Position numbers and translations under genes: made by a program | Shown: positions 25,593 through 34,427 of the stretch, piece after piece | Layout of the letters: each line of letters opens with the position of its first letter | How positions within the stretch are numbered: position 1 is the first letter of the stretch | Notes under the pieces: model-generated | What the model was told of the DNA's origin: nothing | The model's database searches: none | What the model saw: only the letters and a program-made list of their open reading frames with translations | From: DRPN01 sp964599235 | GTDB taxonomy: Bacteria > Bacteroidota > Bacteroidia > Bacteroidales > VadinHA17 | Length of the DNA: 64,000 nt | Assembly: GCA_964599235.1 (NCBI GenBank) | Contig: CAZRDX010000046.1 | Span: 1-64,000 of the forward strand | Direction of reading: 5' to 3'

Positions 25593-26569
25593 TGCAGCAA
25601 ACCATGGAGAACGTGATCCCACCGGTACCGCGTGAGAAACTGCTGGAAGAGCTCACCCCTGAGAAATTCATAAGGAAGACGAACAAGGGGAACAACGAGG
25701 TGTACATTTTCACCTACCGCGACTCGCCGAACCTGATGCAGGAACTGGGACGTTTGCGCGAGCTCAGTTTCCGCATGGCCGGTGGCGGCACCGGCAAGGC
25801 CGTCGACATCGACGACTATGACCTGGGCGACGATCCTTATCACCAGCTGATCGTCTGGGACCCCGAGGAGCAGGAGATCATCGGCGGTTATCGTTTTTAT
25901 ATCTGCAATGAAAAGACCGACCCGACGCGACTGGCCACCTATCATCTTTTCCGTTTCAGTGACAAGTTCATCCGTGAATATCTCCCTCATCTGGTCGAGC
26001 TGGGCCGTTCGTTCATCCAGCCGGCCTACCAGCGCACCGGCAGGGTGGCCCGCAAGGGCATCTTCGCCCTCGACAACCTGTGGGATGGCCTGGGTGCCGT
26101 CGTCATCAACAACCCCGGCGTAAAATACTTCTTCGGCAAGATGACGATGTACCCCCATTTCCACAAGGAAGCCCGCAACCTCATCCTCTATTTTCTCGAC
26201 AAGCACTTCGGCGACCGGGAAGGCCTGGCCGTGCCCCGCTACCCGGTACGCCCCGACTGGGACGAGAAAAAAATGAAAAAGCTCTTCACCGGAAAGGATT
26301 TCCGGGAAGACTACAAGATCCTATCGGCCGAGGTGCGCAAACTGGGGGAGAACATCCCGCCCCTGTTCAACTCTTACATGAACCTCTCACCTACCATGAA
26401 GGTATTCGGCACCGTACTGCACCGTGAATTCGGCGAGGTGGAAGAGACGGGGCTGATGATCACCCTGAAGGACATGTACATCGAGAAGGTATCGCGCCAC
26501 CTCTCGTCGTACGACGAGAATTTCCGTCTCCATCATGAGAGGGAAAAAGAAAACGGAACGGATCAGTAA
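25592..26569 (+). CDS. glsB: Glycine N-acyltransferase GlsB (GNAT/OlsB-like)
   Basis: Forms the amide-linked monoacyl glycine that GlsA then acylates. 325 residues with an OlsB/hemolysin-type acyl-ACP N-acyltransferase region: RLRELSFRMAGGGTGKAVDIDDYDLGDD in separate blocks near 46-75, GGYRFYIC near 97, ELGRSFIQPAYQ near 137-150. The start is taken at 25592 because its ATG shares a base with the glsA stop (TAATG); an in-frame ATG at 25604 is the alternative. The 3' end overlaps the convergent purF-like gene by 7 bp, with no hairpin between. Confidence 0.82.
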   Translation: MQQTMENVIPPVPREKLLEELTPEKFIRKTNKGNNEVYIFTYRDSPNLMQELGRLRELSFRMAGGGTGKAVDIDDYDLGDDPYHQLIVWDPEEQEIIGGYRFYICNEKTDPTRLATYHLFRFSDKFIREYLPHLVELGRSFIQPAYQRTGRVARKGIFALDNLWDGLGAVVINNPGVKYFFGKMTMYPHFHKEARNLILYFLDKHFGDREGLAVPRYPVRPDWDEKKMKKLFTGKDFREDYKILSAEVRKLGENIPPLFNSYMNLSPTMKVFGTVLHREFGEVEETGLMITLKDMYIEKVSRHLSSYDENFRLHHEREKENGTDQ

Positions 26570-28458
26570 GCCCGTTCGTCACGCCCTTCGATGAAGTTGA
26601 CGAATGAGCGGTTCACCACCCTGTTGCCTCCCGGCGTGGGATAGTCGCCCGTGAAGTACCAATCGCCCAGGTTACGGGGGCAGGCCTTGTGGAGGTTCTC
26701 GATGGTCTGGTAGACGATCACCACTTCGGCTTCCACCTCGGGTGTCTTGAGCATCCGGGCGATCTTGGCCGAGATCTCCTCGGGAGTGAAAGGTTTGTAG
26801 ATCTCTTTCACATAGTTGGGGATACGTTCCTTGGGCAACCGGTCCTGCTCACGCGCCTTGAGATATACGCGGTTGATCACCTCCTCGCGGCCCGTTTCCT
26901 TGAGCAGTTCGATGGCCGCCCGGAACGCGATGAAATCGGATAATTTGGCCATGTCGATCCCGTAACAGTCGGGATAACGTATCTGTGGCGACGAGGAGAC
27001 CACCACGATCCGTTTGGGATGAAGACGGTCCAGGATACGGATGATGCTTTCCCGCAGGGTCGTACCCCGGACGATGGAGTCGTCGATGACCACCAGATTG
27101 TCTTTCCTGTCGCGCACGATGCCGTAGGTGACATCATAAACGTGTCCCACCAGATCCTTCCGCCCCGAATCCTGGGCGATGAAAGTACGCAGTTTGATGT
27201 CCTTGATGGCCACTTTTTCGGCCCGGGGGCGCCGCCGGATGATCCGTCGTACCGCCTCCCTGTCCAGCGGCGTGGGGAGACGCAGGATCTCCTCGATCTT
27301 CTCCTCGTTCATCCTGTCCTCGATCCCTTTGATCAGACCATAGAATGCCGATTCGGCCGTATTGGGGATATAGGAGAAGACAGTGTTCTCCAGGTCGTTG
27401 TCGATGGTCTTCATCACGGCGGGCACCAGCAGCTCACCCAGTTTTTTCCGTTCGGCATAGATCTCGGCGTCGCTGCCGCGTGAAAAATAGATCCTCTCGA
27501 ACGAGCAGGAACGCACCTGCTGCACCTCCCTGATCTCTTCCAGGAAGGTGCGACCGTCCTTTTTGATGATGAGCGCCTCTCCCGGCGGCAGCTCCTTCAC
27601 CATCCCGTACGCGACATTCAGGGCCGTCTGGATCACAGGCCGTTCGGAAGCACATACCACCACCTCCTCATCCTCGTAATAATAGGCGGGACGGATACCC
27701 CAGGGATCACGCACCACAAAAGCATCGCCATGACCGATCATGCCGGTGATCACGTAACCCCCGTCCCACCGCTTGCTGGCCCGGCGCAGGATGTTCGCCA
27801 CATCCATGTGCTCCTCGATCAGCGCCGAGATCTCGACGTTGTTGTACCCCTCATCCTTGAACCTGCGGAACAGCTCCTCATTCTCCACGTCCAGGAAATG
27901 CCCCACATTCTCCAGCACCGTCACCGTATCGGAGAAATCCTTGGGGGTCTGGCCTATCTCGATGAGCGAACGGAACAGCTCGTCGGTGTTGGTCATATTG
28001 AAATTACCTGCCAGTACCAGGTTACGGGAACGCCAGTTGTTCTCGCGCATCACGGGATGCACATGCTCGATACTGTTCCTGCCGTAGGTGCCGTAACGGA
28101 GATGTCCCATGTAGAGCTCCCCTGCAAAAGGGATGTGCTCTTTGGCCCAAGCAGGGTCATGGATCAGTTCCTCCTCTCTTTTGGCCGTGATCTTTTTGTT
28201 GATCTTGTTGAAGACATCCTGTATGGGATTGTTGGAATTGGAGCGATAGCGATAAAGATATTTCTGTCCCGGCGGCATATCCAGCTTCAGGCAGACAGCC
28301 CCGGCACCGTCCTGTCCCCGGTTGTGCTGTTTCTCCATCAGAAGGTAGAGCTTGTTCAGCCCGAACTGCCAGGTACCATGGTTCACCCGGTAATACTCCA
28401 GATTCTTTTTCAGACGGATCAGAACAATACCACAGTCGTGTTCCAGCACATCGGTCAT
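26563..28458 (-). CDS. purF: Long-form amidophosphoribosyltransferase (PurF family)
   Basis: Glutamine-dependent transfer of amide nitrogen to PRPP, the first step of purine synthesis. The N-terminus MTDVLEHDCGIVLIRL places the would-be catalytic Cys at position 9 after an 8-residue propeptide. HNRGQDGAG and GELYMGHLRYGT complete the class II amidotransferase site. The PRPP loop is VVIDDSIVRGTTLRESI near 460. At 631 residues it is about 130-160 longer than E. coli PurF, mainly from insertions; this long form is typical of Bacteroidales. A second, standard PurF may exist elsewhere, so the exact role is less sure than the family. Confidence 0.85.
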   Translation of the reverse strand: MTDVLEHDCGIVLIRLKKNLEYYRVNHGTWQFGLNKLYLLMEKQHNRGQDGAGAVCLKLDMPPGQKYLYRYRSNSNNPIQDVFNKINKKITAKREEELIHDPAWAKEHIPFAGELYMGHLRYGTYGRNSIEHVHPVMRENNWRSRNLVLAGNFNMTNTDELFRSLIEIGQTPKDFSDTVTVLENVGHFLDVENEELFRRFKDEGYNNVEISALIEEHMDVANILRRASKRWDGGYVITGMIGHGDAFVVRDPWGIRPAYYYEDEEVVVCASERPVIQTALNVAYGMVKELPPGEALIIKKDGRTFLEEIREVQQVRSCSFERIYFSRGSDAEIYAERKKLGELLVPAVMKTIDNDLENTVFSYIPNTAESAFYGLIKGIEDRMNEEKIEEILRLPTPLDREAVRRIIRRRPRAEKVAIKDIKLRTFIAQDSGRKDLVGHVYDVTYGIVRDRKDNLVVIDDSIVRGTTLRESIIRILDRLHPKRIVVVSSSPQIRYPDCYGIDMAKLSDFIAFRAAIELLKETGREEVINRVYLKAREQDRLPKERIPNYVKEIYKPFTPEEISAKIARMLKTPEVEAEVVIVYQTIENLHKACPRNLGDWYFTGDYPTPGGNRVVNRSFVNFIEGRDERAY

Positions 28459-28487
28459 CGGTGAAAGATTTTCCTGGTTCTGTGCGG

Positions 28488-28495
28488 CAAAAATA
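28488..28495 (-). promoter_or_regulatory. Candidate -7 box of the purF-like gene (TATTTTTG)
   Basis: Exact TAnnTTTG on the minus strand, 29 nt before the ATG. The only gap between the SPOR gene and this gene is 66 bp, so a separate promoter here is expected. Confidence 0.45.
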
Positions 28496-28524
28496 GGATA
28501 TTTCGAAAGAATCCGGCCACCTGT

Positions 28525-28965
28525 TCAGTCCAGTTCCGGGAAAGGGATCACATCCTTGACGATATAGGCGGAAGGATAGTGCTTACGCAGCTGGTGGAAG
28601 ACACCCAGCGCCTCGTCCTTGCTACGGAAATTCCCTACCCGTACCTTGTAAAAAGGTGCATGATAGACGATGTAAACCGGTATGTCGGGATGTCCGGAAA
28701 GAAAATCCGCTTTGGTTTTGAGCGCCTCTTCCCGGGCCTTTCTTCCCGAGTTGAAAAAGATCTGGATCCGGTAACCGTCGATGCCTCCTTTTCTGCGGTT
28801 GACCGTGACCTCTCTTTCCACGATACGTGTGACGCCGGGATCCTGCACCAGGATCACCTCACCAAAACGAAGCGTATCCTTCACAACGGCACCTCCTACC
28901 TGGGCGAAGCCTACGAGCTGAAGAGACCATAGCAGCACCAGGAGCCCGAATGTTCTTTTCATCAT
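28525..28965 (-). CDS. Secreted SPOR-domain protein
   Basis: 146 residues: signal peptide (cut near GFA-QV) and a C-terminal SPOR domain at about 65-140 (YRIQIFFNSGRKAREEAL, YKVRVGNFRSKDEA). SPOR domains bind denuded glycan strands at septa. The start overlaps the universal stress protein stop by 4 nt (ATGA), so both are read together. It is a small periplasmic protein and may be septum-associated, which is inferred only from the domain. Confidence 0.82.
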   Translation of the reverse strand: MMKRTFGLLVLLWSLQLVGFAQVGGAVVKDTLRFGEVILVQDPGVTRIVEREVTVNRRKGGIDGYRIQIFFNSGRKAREEALKTKADFLSGHPDIPVYIVYHAPFYKVRVGNFRSKDEALGVFHQLRKHYPSAYIVKDVIPFPELD

Positions 28966-29807
28966 TTGAATTTGGAATAGGCGGGATGGATGCTCAGCAC
29001 CGGTATGGGGGAATGGTTGACGATGTCCTGGGCCTCGCTGCTGAGGTACATCCCCAGGGGATTGCCCCGGTGGGAACTCACGATGGAGATGAGGTCGGCC
29101 TCCACATGCACGGCATAGGCGATGGTCATGTCGGCGATGCTGCTCCCCTTGAACGAGTCACGCACCGTCTTGATCCCTCTTGCCTCAAGATAATCAGCCG
29201 ACTGGTCGGCGTAACGTTTCAGGCGGGCAATGACATCCTTCGCACTGGTGACCCGCACATCGATGACATGGACCTCGGCACGGAAAGCCTTGGCCAGGAA
29301 CGCCACAAAAGGCACCTTCACCCTCGTATCCTGACGGGCATCGATGGGCAGCACGATCCTGGAGATCGTCCTCTTGCGGAAACCGTACCGGATCGTCATG
29401 ACCGGACAGGGAGCATTGCACACCACCCGGTAAGCGTTGCTCCCCAGCCACATCTCCTCAAAACCCGAGACCCCGTGTGTCCCCATCACGATCATCAGCG
29501 AATCATCCTTTTCGGCCTGATCACTGATGGCCTTGTAAATCCTTCCGGTACGGATCACATAATCGAACTTGCCCCCGCCCTTGTACTGGCGGCGGTATTT
29601 TTCGATGATCTCCTCGCAGAACTCCTCTGTCGTTTTGGTATACTCCTTCTCCTTGCCTTGCAGGATGAACGGAGTATCGTAACTCTTCTCCTTGCGAACA
29701 TGGATGATCCGCAGATCAAGTTGAAAAACATTGGCCAGTTTCAGGCCATGCTCCAGCGCATTGATGGAGTCTTTCGAGAAATCGATGGGCACGAGAATGT
29801 TCTGCAT
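28962..29807 (-). CDS. Tandem-domain universal stress protein
   Basis: 281 residues made of two UspA-like domains (about 1-145 and 150-275). The first begins MQNILVPIDFSKDSINALEH. It contains the nucleotide-binding pattern GTHGVSGFEEMWLGSNAYRVV, equivalent to G2xG9G(S/T). The second (ISRIVLPIDARQDTRVKVPF ... SIVSSHRGNPLGMYLSSEAQDIV) keeps a similar block. Cytoplasmic; function under stress is known only in general terms. Precedes the SPOR gene with ATGA overlap. Confidence 0.88.
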   Translation of the reverse strand: MQNILVPIDFSKDSINALEHGLKLANVFQLDLRIIHVRKEKSYDTPFILQGKEKEYTKTTEEFCEEIIEKYRRQYKGGGKFDYVIRTGRIYKAISDQAEKDDSLMIVMGTHGVSGFEEMWLGSNAYRVVCNAPCPVMTIRYGFRKRTISRIVLPIDARQDTRVKVPFVAFLAKAFRAEVHVIDVRVTSAKDVIARLKRYADQSADYLEARGIKTVRDSFKGSSIADMTIAYAVHVEADLISIVSSHRGNPLGMYLSSEAQDIVNHSPIPVLSIHPAYSKFK

Positions 29808-29838
29808 GATCGGTGGCGTTTGAGGTTAAGTCGATAAT

Positions 29839-29871
29839 CAAAAATAGGAAAATGTTTTCATAATGTCAAAA
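29839..29871 (-). promoter_or_regulatory. Promoter of the universal stress protein (TTTTG-N20-TATTTTTG)
   Basis: Minus strand: TTTTG at 29867-29871 and TATTTTTG at 29839-29846 with exactly 20 nt between, the optimum Bacteroidota -33/-7 spacing. One of the clearest promoters in the window. Confidence 0.65.
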
Positions 29872-29886
29872 GGCCTCCTTTTCCCG

Positions 29887-30315
29887 TCAGAAAGGGATCT
29901 TCCTGCAAAAAGGTCCGCTCCGCACTTTCAGGATCCCTTTCAGACGGATGTCCTCCGGTCTGCCGTTTCGGAAAAGATGCTGCATCATATTCCCCACGCC
30001 CCGGAGCTTCACTTCGACTGGGACGGGATAAACCGCCTCCTGGTCCTTGAGGATCCTGACTTTTTCCCGCACGGTCACCTCCCCGGCCTCGTGACCGTCG
30101 TACCAGATCCCGGCATCGAGGCCGCGCACCACGATGTTGTGACGGGTGGTATTGCGCAACCGGAGGTCTACTTCCATTTTCAGCACACCTTCCGAGATGC
30201 CTTTTACTTTCAGTCCGGTGATACCTGTCAGCTCGACCGTACCTTGCTCGTCGCAGGAGGTCATAACGAGGGTCATCAGCACCCCCGTCAGGAACAGGAG
30301 GAAACGTCTGTACAT
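29887..30315 (-). CDS. LEA14-like lipoprotein
   Basis: 142 residues. The N-terminus MYRRFLLFLTGVLMTLVMTSCDEQ has a lipobox (MTSC) with an acidic +2 residue. The body (VELTGITGLKVKGISEGVLKMEVDLRLRN...) resembles the WHy/LEA14 beta-sandwich found in Bacteroidota lipoproteins. Function unknown. It starts 12 bp after yebC and is likely in the same transcript. Confidence 0.72.
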   Translation of the reverse strand: MYRRFLLFLTGVLMTLVMTSCDEQGTVELTGITGLKVKGISEGVLKMEVDLRLRNTTRHNIVVRGLDAGIWYDGHEAGEVTVREKVRILKDQEAVYPVPVEVKLRGVGNMMQHLFRNGRPEDIRLKGILKVRSGPFCRKIPF

Positions 30316-30327
30316 CAGAGGAGGGAT

Positions 30328-31074
30328 CTACGCTTCCTGAAGAGCCTTCATCAGCTCGTCGGTCATCTCCAGATTGTGATAGACGTGCTGAACATCATCG
30401 TCCTCCTCGAACTCCTCCACCAGTTTCAGCACTTTCAGGGCTTCTTCCACAGGCAGTTCCTTGGTGGTCACCGGCACCCGCTGCAGTTCGGCGTTCTCGG
30501 CCGTGATGCCCATCTCGTCCAGTTTTTTCTGAATGCTGCCGAAATCTTCCATCGCACAGGTCACGATGATGCGGTCTCCCATATCTTCGATGTCCTCAGC
30601 CCCTGCATCAATGAGTTCCAGCTCGAACTCTTCAGGATCGATATCGGCTTTGGGAATGGTGAACACCCCTTTACGATCGAAGACATATTTCAGCGAACCA
30701 TTGGTACCGAGGCTGCCGCCCCTTTTGGTGAAGATGGAACGGATGTTGCTGACCGTCCTGTTCTTGTTGTCCGTAAGACATTCGATGAAGATCCCCACAC
30801 CGTGCGGAGCATATCCTTCAAAGGTCATCTCCTGATAGTTGGTCTCATCCGACGAACCTTTGGAGATGGCCCTTTCGATGTTCTCCTTGGGCATGTTGGC
30901 CCCTTTGGCGTTCTGGATGGCCAGGCGCAACCGCGGATTCATCGCAGGATCACTCCCCCCCTCACGGGCAGCGATCTGGATCTCCTTCACCAGCTTGGAG
31001 AAGATCTTCGAACGTTTAGCATCCTGGGCCCCTTTTTTCCGCTTGATGGTCGACCATTTATTGTGTCCTGACAT
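30328..31074 (-). CDS. yebC: YebC/PmpR (TACO1) family protein
   Basis: 248 residues from the ATG at 31074, beginning MSGHNKWSTIKRKKGAQDAKR, the family hallmark; the 9 codons upstream in the open frame are ignored. Contains GYAPHGVGIFIECLTDNKNRT near 93. The family was long listed as transcriptional regulators, but recent work links YebC to translation of proline-rich stretches; the annotation should stay open on mechanism. Confidence 0.95.
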   Translation of the reverse strand: MSGHNKWSTIKRKKGAQDAKRSKIFSKLVKEIQIAAREGGSDPAMNPRLRLAIQNAKGANMPKENIERAISKGSSDETNYQEMTFEGYAPHGVGIFIECLTDNKNRTVSNIRSIFTKRGGSLGTNGSLKYVFDRKGVFTIPKADIDPEEFELELIDAGAEDIEDMGDRIIVTCAMEDFGSIQKKLDEMGITAENAELQRVPVTTKELPVEEALKVLKLVEEFEEDDDVQHVYHNLEMTDELMKALQEA

Positions 31075-31098
31075 AAAACTGTTTTTTTGGGTTTTGCA

Positions 31099-31130
31099 CA
31101 AAAATACGCAAAATCTGCAGCCACACCAAG
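31099..31130 (-). promoter_or_regulatory. Promoter of yebC (CTTG-N20-TATTTTTG)
   Basis: Minus strand TATTTTTG at 31099-31106, with CTTG at 31127-31130 exactly 20 nt upstream. The leader is about 21 nt. Confidence 0.58.
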
Positions 31131-31154
31131 CGGTATCCCGGCAAGGAGCTGGAG

Positions 31155-32054
31155 TCAGAAGATCACCATAAAATCGAGGAAGGGAAAGCCGATCGGCAGA
31201 TCAGATGCAATATCTCCGTTATTGATGAAAGCCAGGTCGATCGACACCTTGGGGCTCAGAAAGCGGACACCATAGGAAAAGAGCCCGTAATAACCTCTAG
31301 ATTCATCCACCTCGGGCAGCAACCAGTTCTCGCTCACAAAAGCGATCCTCCGCGAGGCACGGATCATCCCGCTCAGAGTGATCAGCGGCTTTGACTCAAA
31401 ATCGCTGTTGATGAAACCCCATCCCAGACTGGCCGTTACGTTCATGTTGGAATTTCCGTAGGTGGAATACGCGTTGAGAGTCCCCAATCCGTAAAAATCT
31501 CTGTCCTCATGGTTGGCAAATGAATTGATGTAGAAGATGTTCCCTCCTACGTAGAAATTTTTCGCCACCTTTGTGGATGCGGTCGGATTCAGATAAAAGA
31601 AATAAGGAGCATCCGAACTGGCCGAAAGCAGGGAAAAGATCTCAAAACCACCCGTGATGTCAAGAAAATTGGTAGGTGCGTAACTGAACGAGTTGAAAAA
31701 GATCCAGACGTTCTGGTAAGTGGCCGTTTTTTTGGGCTTCGGAATAGCCGAGCTCCCCAGCAGATAACGATAAGGGTTGGGATTCTCGAACCAGACCTTT
31801 CCTTTCCGGAGGTTTTCTCCTGAGACCACCGAGATCTCTTTGATCTTGTCCCGTTCGATGGAGATCTTGCCCATCGCTTCGGTGAGGATCGCCACACTCG
31901 TGGCATCACCCGAAAGATACTGACCGGACACCTGAGAGCCGTCCTTCAGGACCACGACCACCATGGCCCCGGGGGTCACGGCAGTCTCTTTCTGGGCATA
32001 CAGGAACAACCCCCCCACCCAGAGGAACATGGTGAACAACAATAACTTTTTCAT
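31155..32054 (-). CDS. Secreted protein with Sm-like N-terminal motif and probable barrel
   Basis: 299 residues from the ATG at 32054 (signal peptide MKKLLLFTMFLWVGGLFLYAQ). Residues 30-80 (MVVVVLKDGSQVSGQYLSG ... IERDKIKEISVV) look like the small SH3/Sm-like module often found at the N-terminus of Bacteroidota secreted proteins. The rest alternates aromatic strands (FYVGGNIFYINSF, NMNVTASLGWGFINSD) and ends in FLDFMVIF, as in an outer-membrane barrel. Function unknown. The longer frame starting at 32159 would lack a signal peptide, so I reject it. Confidence 0.7.
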   Translation of the reverse strand: MKKLLLFTMFLWVGGLFLYAQKETAVTPGAMVVVVLKDGSQVSGQYLSGDATSVAILTEAMGKISIERDKIKEISVVSGENLRKGKVWFENPNPYRYLLGSSAIPKPKKTATYQNVWIFFNSFSYAPTNFLDITGGFEIFSLLSASSDAPYFFYLNPTASTKVAKNFYVGGNIFYINSFANHEDRDFYGLGTLNAYSTYGNSNMNVTASLGWGFINSDFESKPLITLSGMIRASRRIAFVSENWLLPEVDESRGYYGLFSYGVRFLSPKVSIDLAFINNGDIASDLPIGFPFLDFMVIF

Positions 32055-32155
32055 GACCGGAAGTTTATGTGTAAAATAGCAAAAATCGTACAAAAATAAA
32101 AAGGGAAAATCCCCGCGGGTTTGCCCGACCCCATCCAAAAGACCCGTGAAAAAGA

Positions 32156-32488
32156 TCACATGCAGCTTTTCAGGGTAGTAGGACCGGTTCCCAGAACCTC
32201 CTCCAGATGGAGCAACCGGATCAGCTCCACCACCTCAGGAAGAAGATGGATCATCTCAAACTCATACCTGCACGACTCTGCCTCCTTGGCCATCGTCACC
32301 AGAAAATCGAATCCCTGACTGTCAACAAAATGGATCGTATCCATGTTGAAGGTGATCTTCATATCCCTCAACAAAGGCAGAGAATCCAGTTCCTTTCTCA
32401 CTTCCCTCGCCACCAGGAAACTGAACCTGCGTTCCTCGGGAAATGAGAACATCAGGTGCTTCTCACTGAGGTAATCTTTTTTGATCAT
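32156..32488 (-). CDS. Stand-alone STAS-type protein
   Basis: 110 residues. MKITFNMDTIHFVDSQGFDFLVTMAKEAE (in two blocks near 42-70) fits the STAS fold of anti-sigma-factor antagonists, in which a Ser in the D-S-x-G loop is phosphorylated; here VDSQGFDFL supplies S58. No kinase or anti-sigma partner is adjacent, which is unusual. Similarity is modest and the role is inferred. Confidence 0.6.
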   Translation of the reverse strand: MIKKDYLSEKHLMFSFPEERRFSFLVAREVRKELDSLPLLRDMKITFNMDTIHFVDSQGFDFLVTMAKEAESCRYEFEMIHLLPEVVELIRLLHLEEVLGTGPTTLKSCM

Positions 32489-32580
32489 CGCAACATACGG
32501 CTTAATGACCCACGAAAATAAAAACCGGAAAAGAACGCAGACAAGCGTTCCGGGCGATACTTATCAACAATCGCACCAAA

Positions 32581-34329
32581 TTATTCACGAATAGAAAGAT
32601 GAAGTTCCCGGAGTTGTTCGGGTGTAAGGGGACCCGGAGCATCTGCCATCATGTCACGGGCAGCGTTGTTCTTGGGGAAAGCGATGTAATCCCGGATGGA
32701 GGTCCCTCCTCCGAGCAGGGCCACCAGGCGGTCGAACCCCAGCGCGATACCGCCGTGGGGCGGTGTGCCGTAACGCAGGGCCTCCAGCAGAAAACCGAAC
32801 TGCTGACGGGCCTTCTCCTCTGAGAATCCCAGAACCCTGAGCATCCTTGACTGTAGTGTGGTATCATGGATACGCACAGAACCGCCCCCTACTTCCACGC
32901 CATTGATCACCAGATCGTAAGCCTGGGCACGAACAGAGCCGGGCTTTTCCTCCAGCAGGGGAATATCCTCTTCCACGGGCGCTGTGAAAGGATGGTGTTT
33001 GGCCACATAGCGCTGCTCTTCCTCGTCCCATTCCAGCAGGGGGAACCCGGTCACCCACAACGGTGCGAACTTCTCTTCGTCGCGCAGACCCAGCCTTGTC
33101 CCCATCTCCAGCCGCAGTTCCGAGAGAGCAAAAAGGGTCCGCGCCTTCTCACCGGAGAGCACCAGCAAAAGATCGCCGGTTTCGGCCCCGGCCCTTTCTC
33201 CCCACTCCCGAAGGATCCCGGGAGCAAAGAATTTGTCCACCGACGAACGCACCGTTCCGTCTTCGAGGAACTTCACATAGACCAGACCTCCGGCACCCAC
33301 CTGGGGCCGTCGCACCCATTCGGTCAGCTGATCAAGCTGTTTCCGGGAATATCCAGCAGCTCCCGGGACACAGATCGCCCCCACATAAGCCGCCTGATCG
33401 AAAACACGGAATCCATGCCCCCGGGCTTCGGAGGTAAGATCGACCAGTTCCATGCCGAAACGGATATCGGGTTTGTCGGTACCGTAACGCCGCATCGCCT
33501 CCTCATAGCTCATGCGGGGCAGGGGCAGCGGGGTCTCCACTCCGGCCATCTCTTTCAGCAGACGGCCCACCAGCCCCTCAAAAACCTGCAACACATCCTC
33601 CACCTCCACGAACGACATCTCACAGTCGACCTGCGTGAATTCCGGCTGCCTGTCGGCCCGCAGATCCTCGTCACGGAAACACTTCACCAGCTGATAGTAG
33701 CGGTCATATCCCGCGATCATCAGCAGCTGCTTATAAATCTGCGGCGACTGGGGCAGGGCATAGAACTGGCCGGGGTGCAGACGCGAGGGCACCACGTAAT
33801 CCCTGGCCCCTTCCGGTGTCGAACGGATCAGATAAGGGGTCTCGATCTCCAGGAAGCCTTTTTCCTCCAGATAGTCACGTACCAGCCGTGCCACCTTGTG
33901 CCGCAGCAGGAGGTTGTTCTTCAGAGGCTCCCGCCGCAGATCAAGGTAGCGGTATTTCATCCGGATCTCTTCACCGCCGTCCGTCTCCTCCTCGATGGTG
34001 AAGGGAGGCAACTCCGAAGCACTCAGCACTTTCATCTCCTCCACCTCGATCTCTATCTCGCCGGTCGGAAGACGTGGGTTTTTGCTCTCACGTTCACGTA
34101 CCATGCCGGTCACCTGAATGACATACTCCCTTCCCAGCTTTCTGGCCTCACCACACAACGTGGCATCTTTCTGCATATCGAAGACCAGCTGGGTAAGGCC
34201 ATAACGATCGCGCAGATCGATGAAGGTCATCCCACCCAGGTCGCGGGCACGTTGCACCCATCCGGCAAGGGTCACCCGCCGTCCGGAATCGGCGAGCCGC
34301 AGCTCCCCGCAAGTGTGTGAACGGTACAT
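32581..34329 (-). CDS. aspS: Aspartyl-tRNA synthetase
   Basis: Class II synthetase charging tRNA-Asp. 582 residues, the standard bacterial length, with an N-terminal OB-fold (MYRSHTCGELRLADSGRRVT), motif 2 (CFRDEDLRADRQPEFTQVD near 214-232), a GAD insertion domain and motif 3 (GGIALGFDRLVALL near 530). Start chosen at 34329; ten more upstream codons lack family support. Divergent from tadA. Confidence 0.97.
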   Translation of the reverse strand: MYRSHTCGELRLADSGRRVTLAGWVQRARDLGGMTFIDLRDRYGLTQLVFDMQKDATLCGEARKLGREYVIQVTGMVRERESKNPRLPTGEIEIEVEEMKVLSASELPPFTIEEETDGGEEIRMKYRYLDLRREPLKNNLLLRHKVARLVRDYLEEKGFLEIETPYLIRSTPEGARDYVVPSRLHPGQFYALPQSPQIYKQLLMIAGYDRYYQLVKCFRDEDLRADRQPEFTQVDCEMSFVEVEDVLQVFEGLVGRLLKEMAGVETPLPLPRMSYEEAMRRYGTDKPDIRFGMELVDLTSEARGHGFRVFDQAAYVGAICVPGAAGYSRKQLDQLTEWVRRPQVGAGGLVYVKFLEDGTVRSSVDKFFAPGILREWGERAGAETGDLLLVLSGEKARTLFALSELRLEMGTRLGLRDEEKFAPLWVTGFPLLEWDEEEQRYVAKHHPFTAPVEEDIPLLEEKPGSVRAQAYDLVINGVEVGGGSVRIHDTTLQSRMLRVLGFSEEKARQQFGFLLEALRYGTPPHGGIALGFDRLVALLGGGTSIRDYIAFPKNNAARDMMADAPGPLTPEQLRELHLSIRE

Positions 34330-34346
34330 AAGCGTGAAAATTTTCG

Positions 34347-34354
34347 CAAAAATA
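34347..34354 (-). promoter_or_regulatory. Candidate -7 box of aspS (TATTTTTG)
   Basis: Exact TAnnTTTG on the minus strand, 17 nt before the aspS ATG. No convincing -33 partner. Confidence 0.45.
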
Positions 34355-34427
34355 CACAAAATAATCCCCCGCCTCTTTTCTCACATCTTCTTTTTTCTCA
34401 TCTTCGTCATGCTCAAGAAAAAACGAT

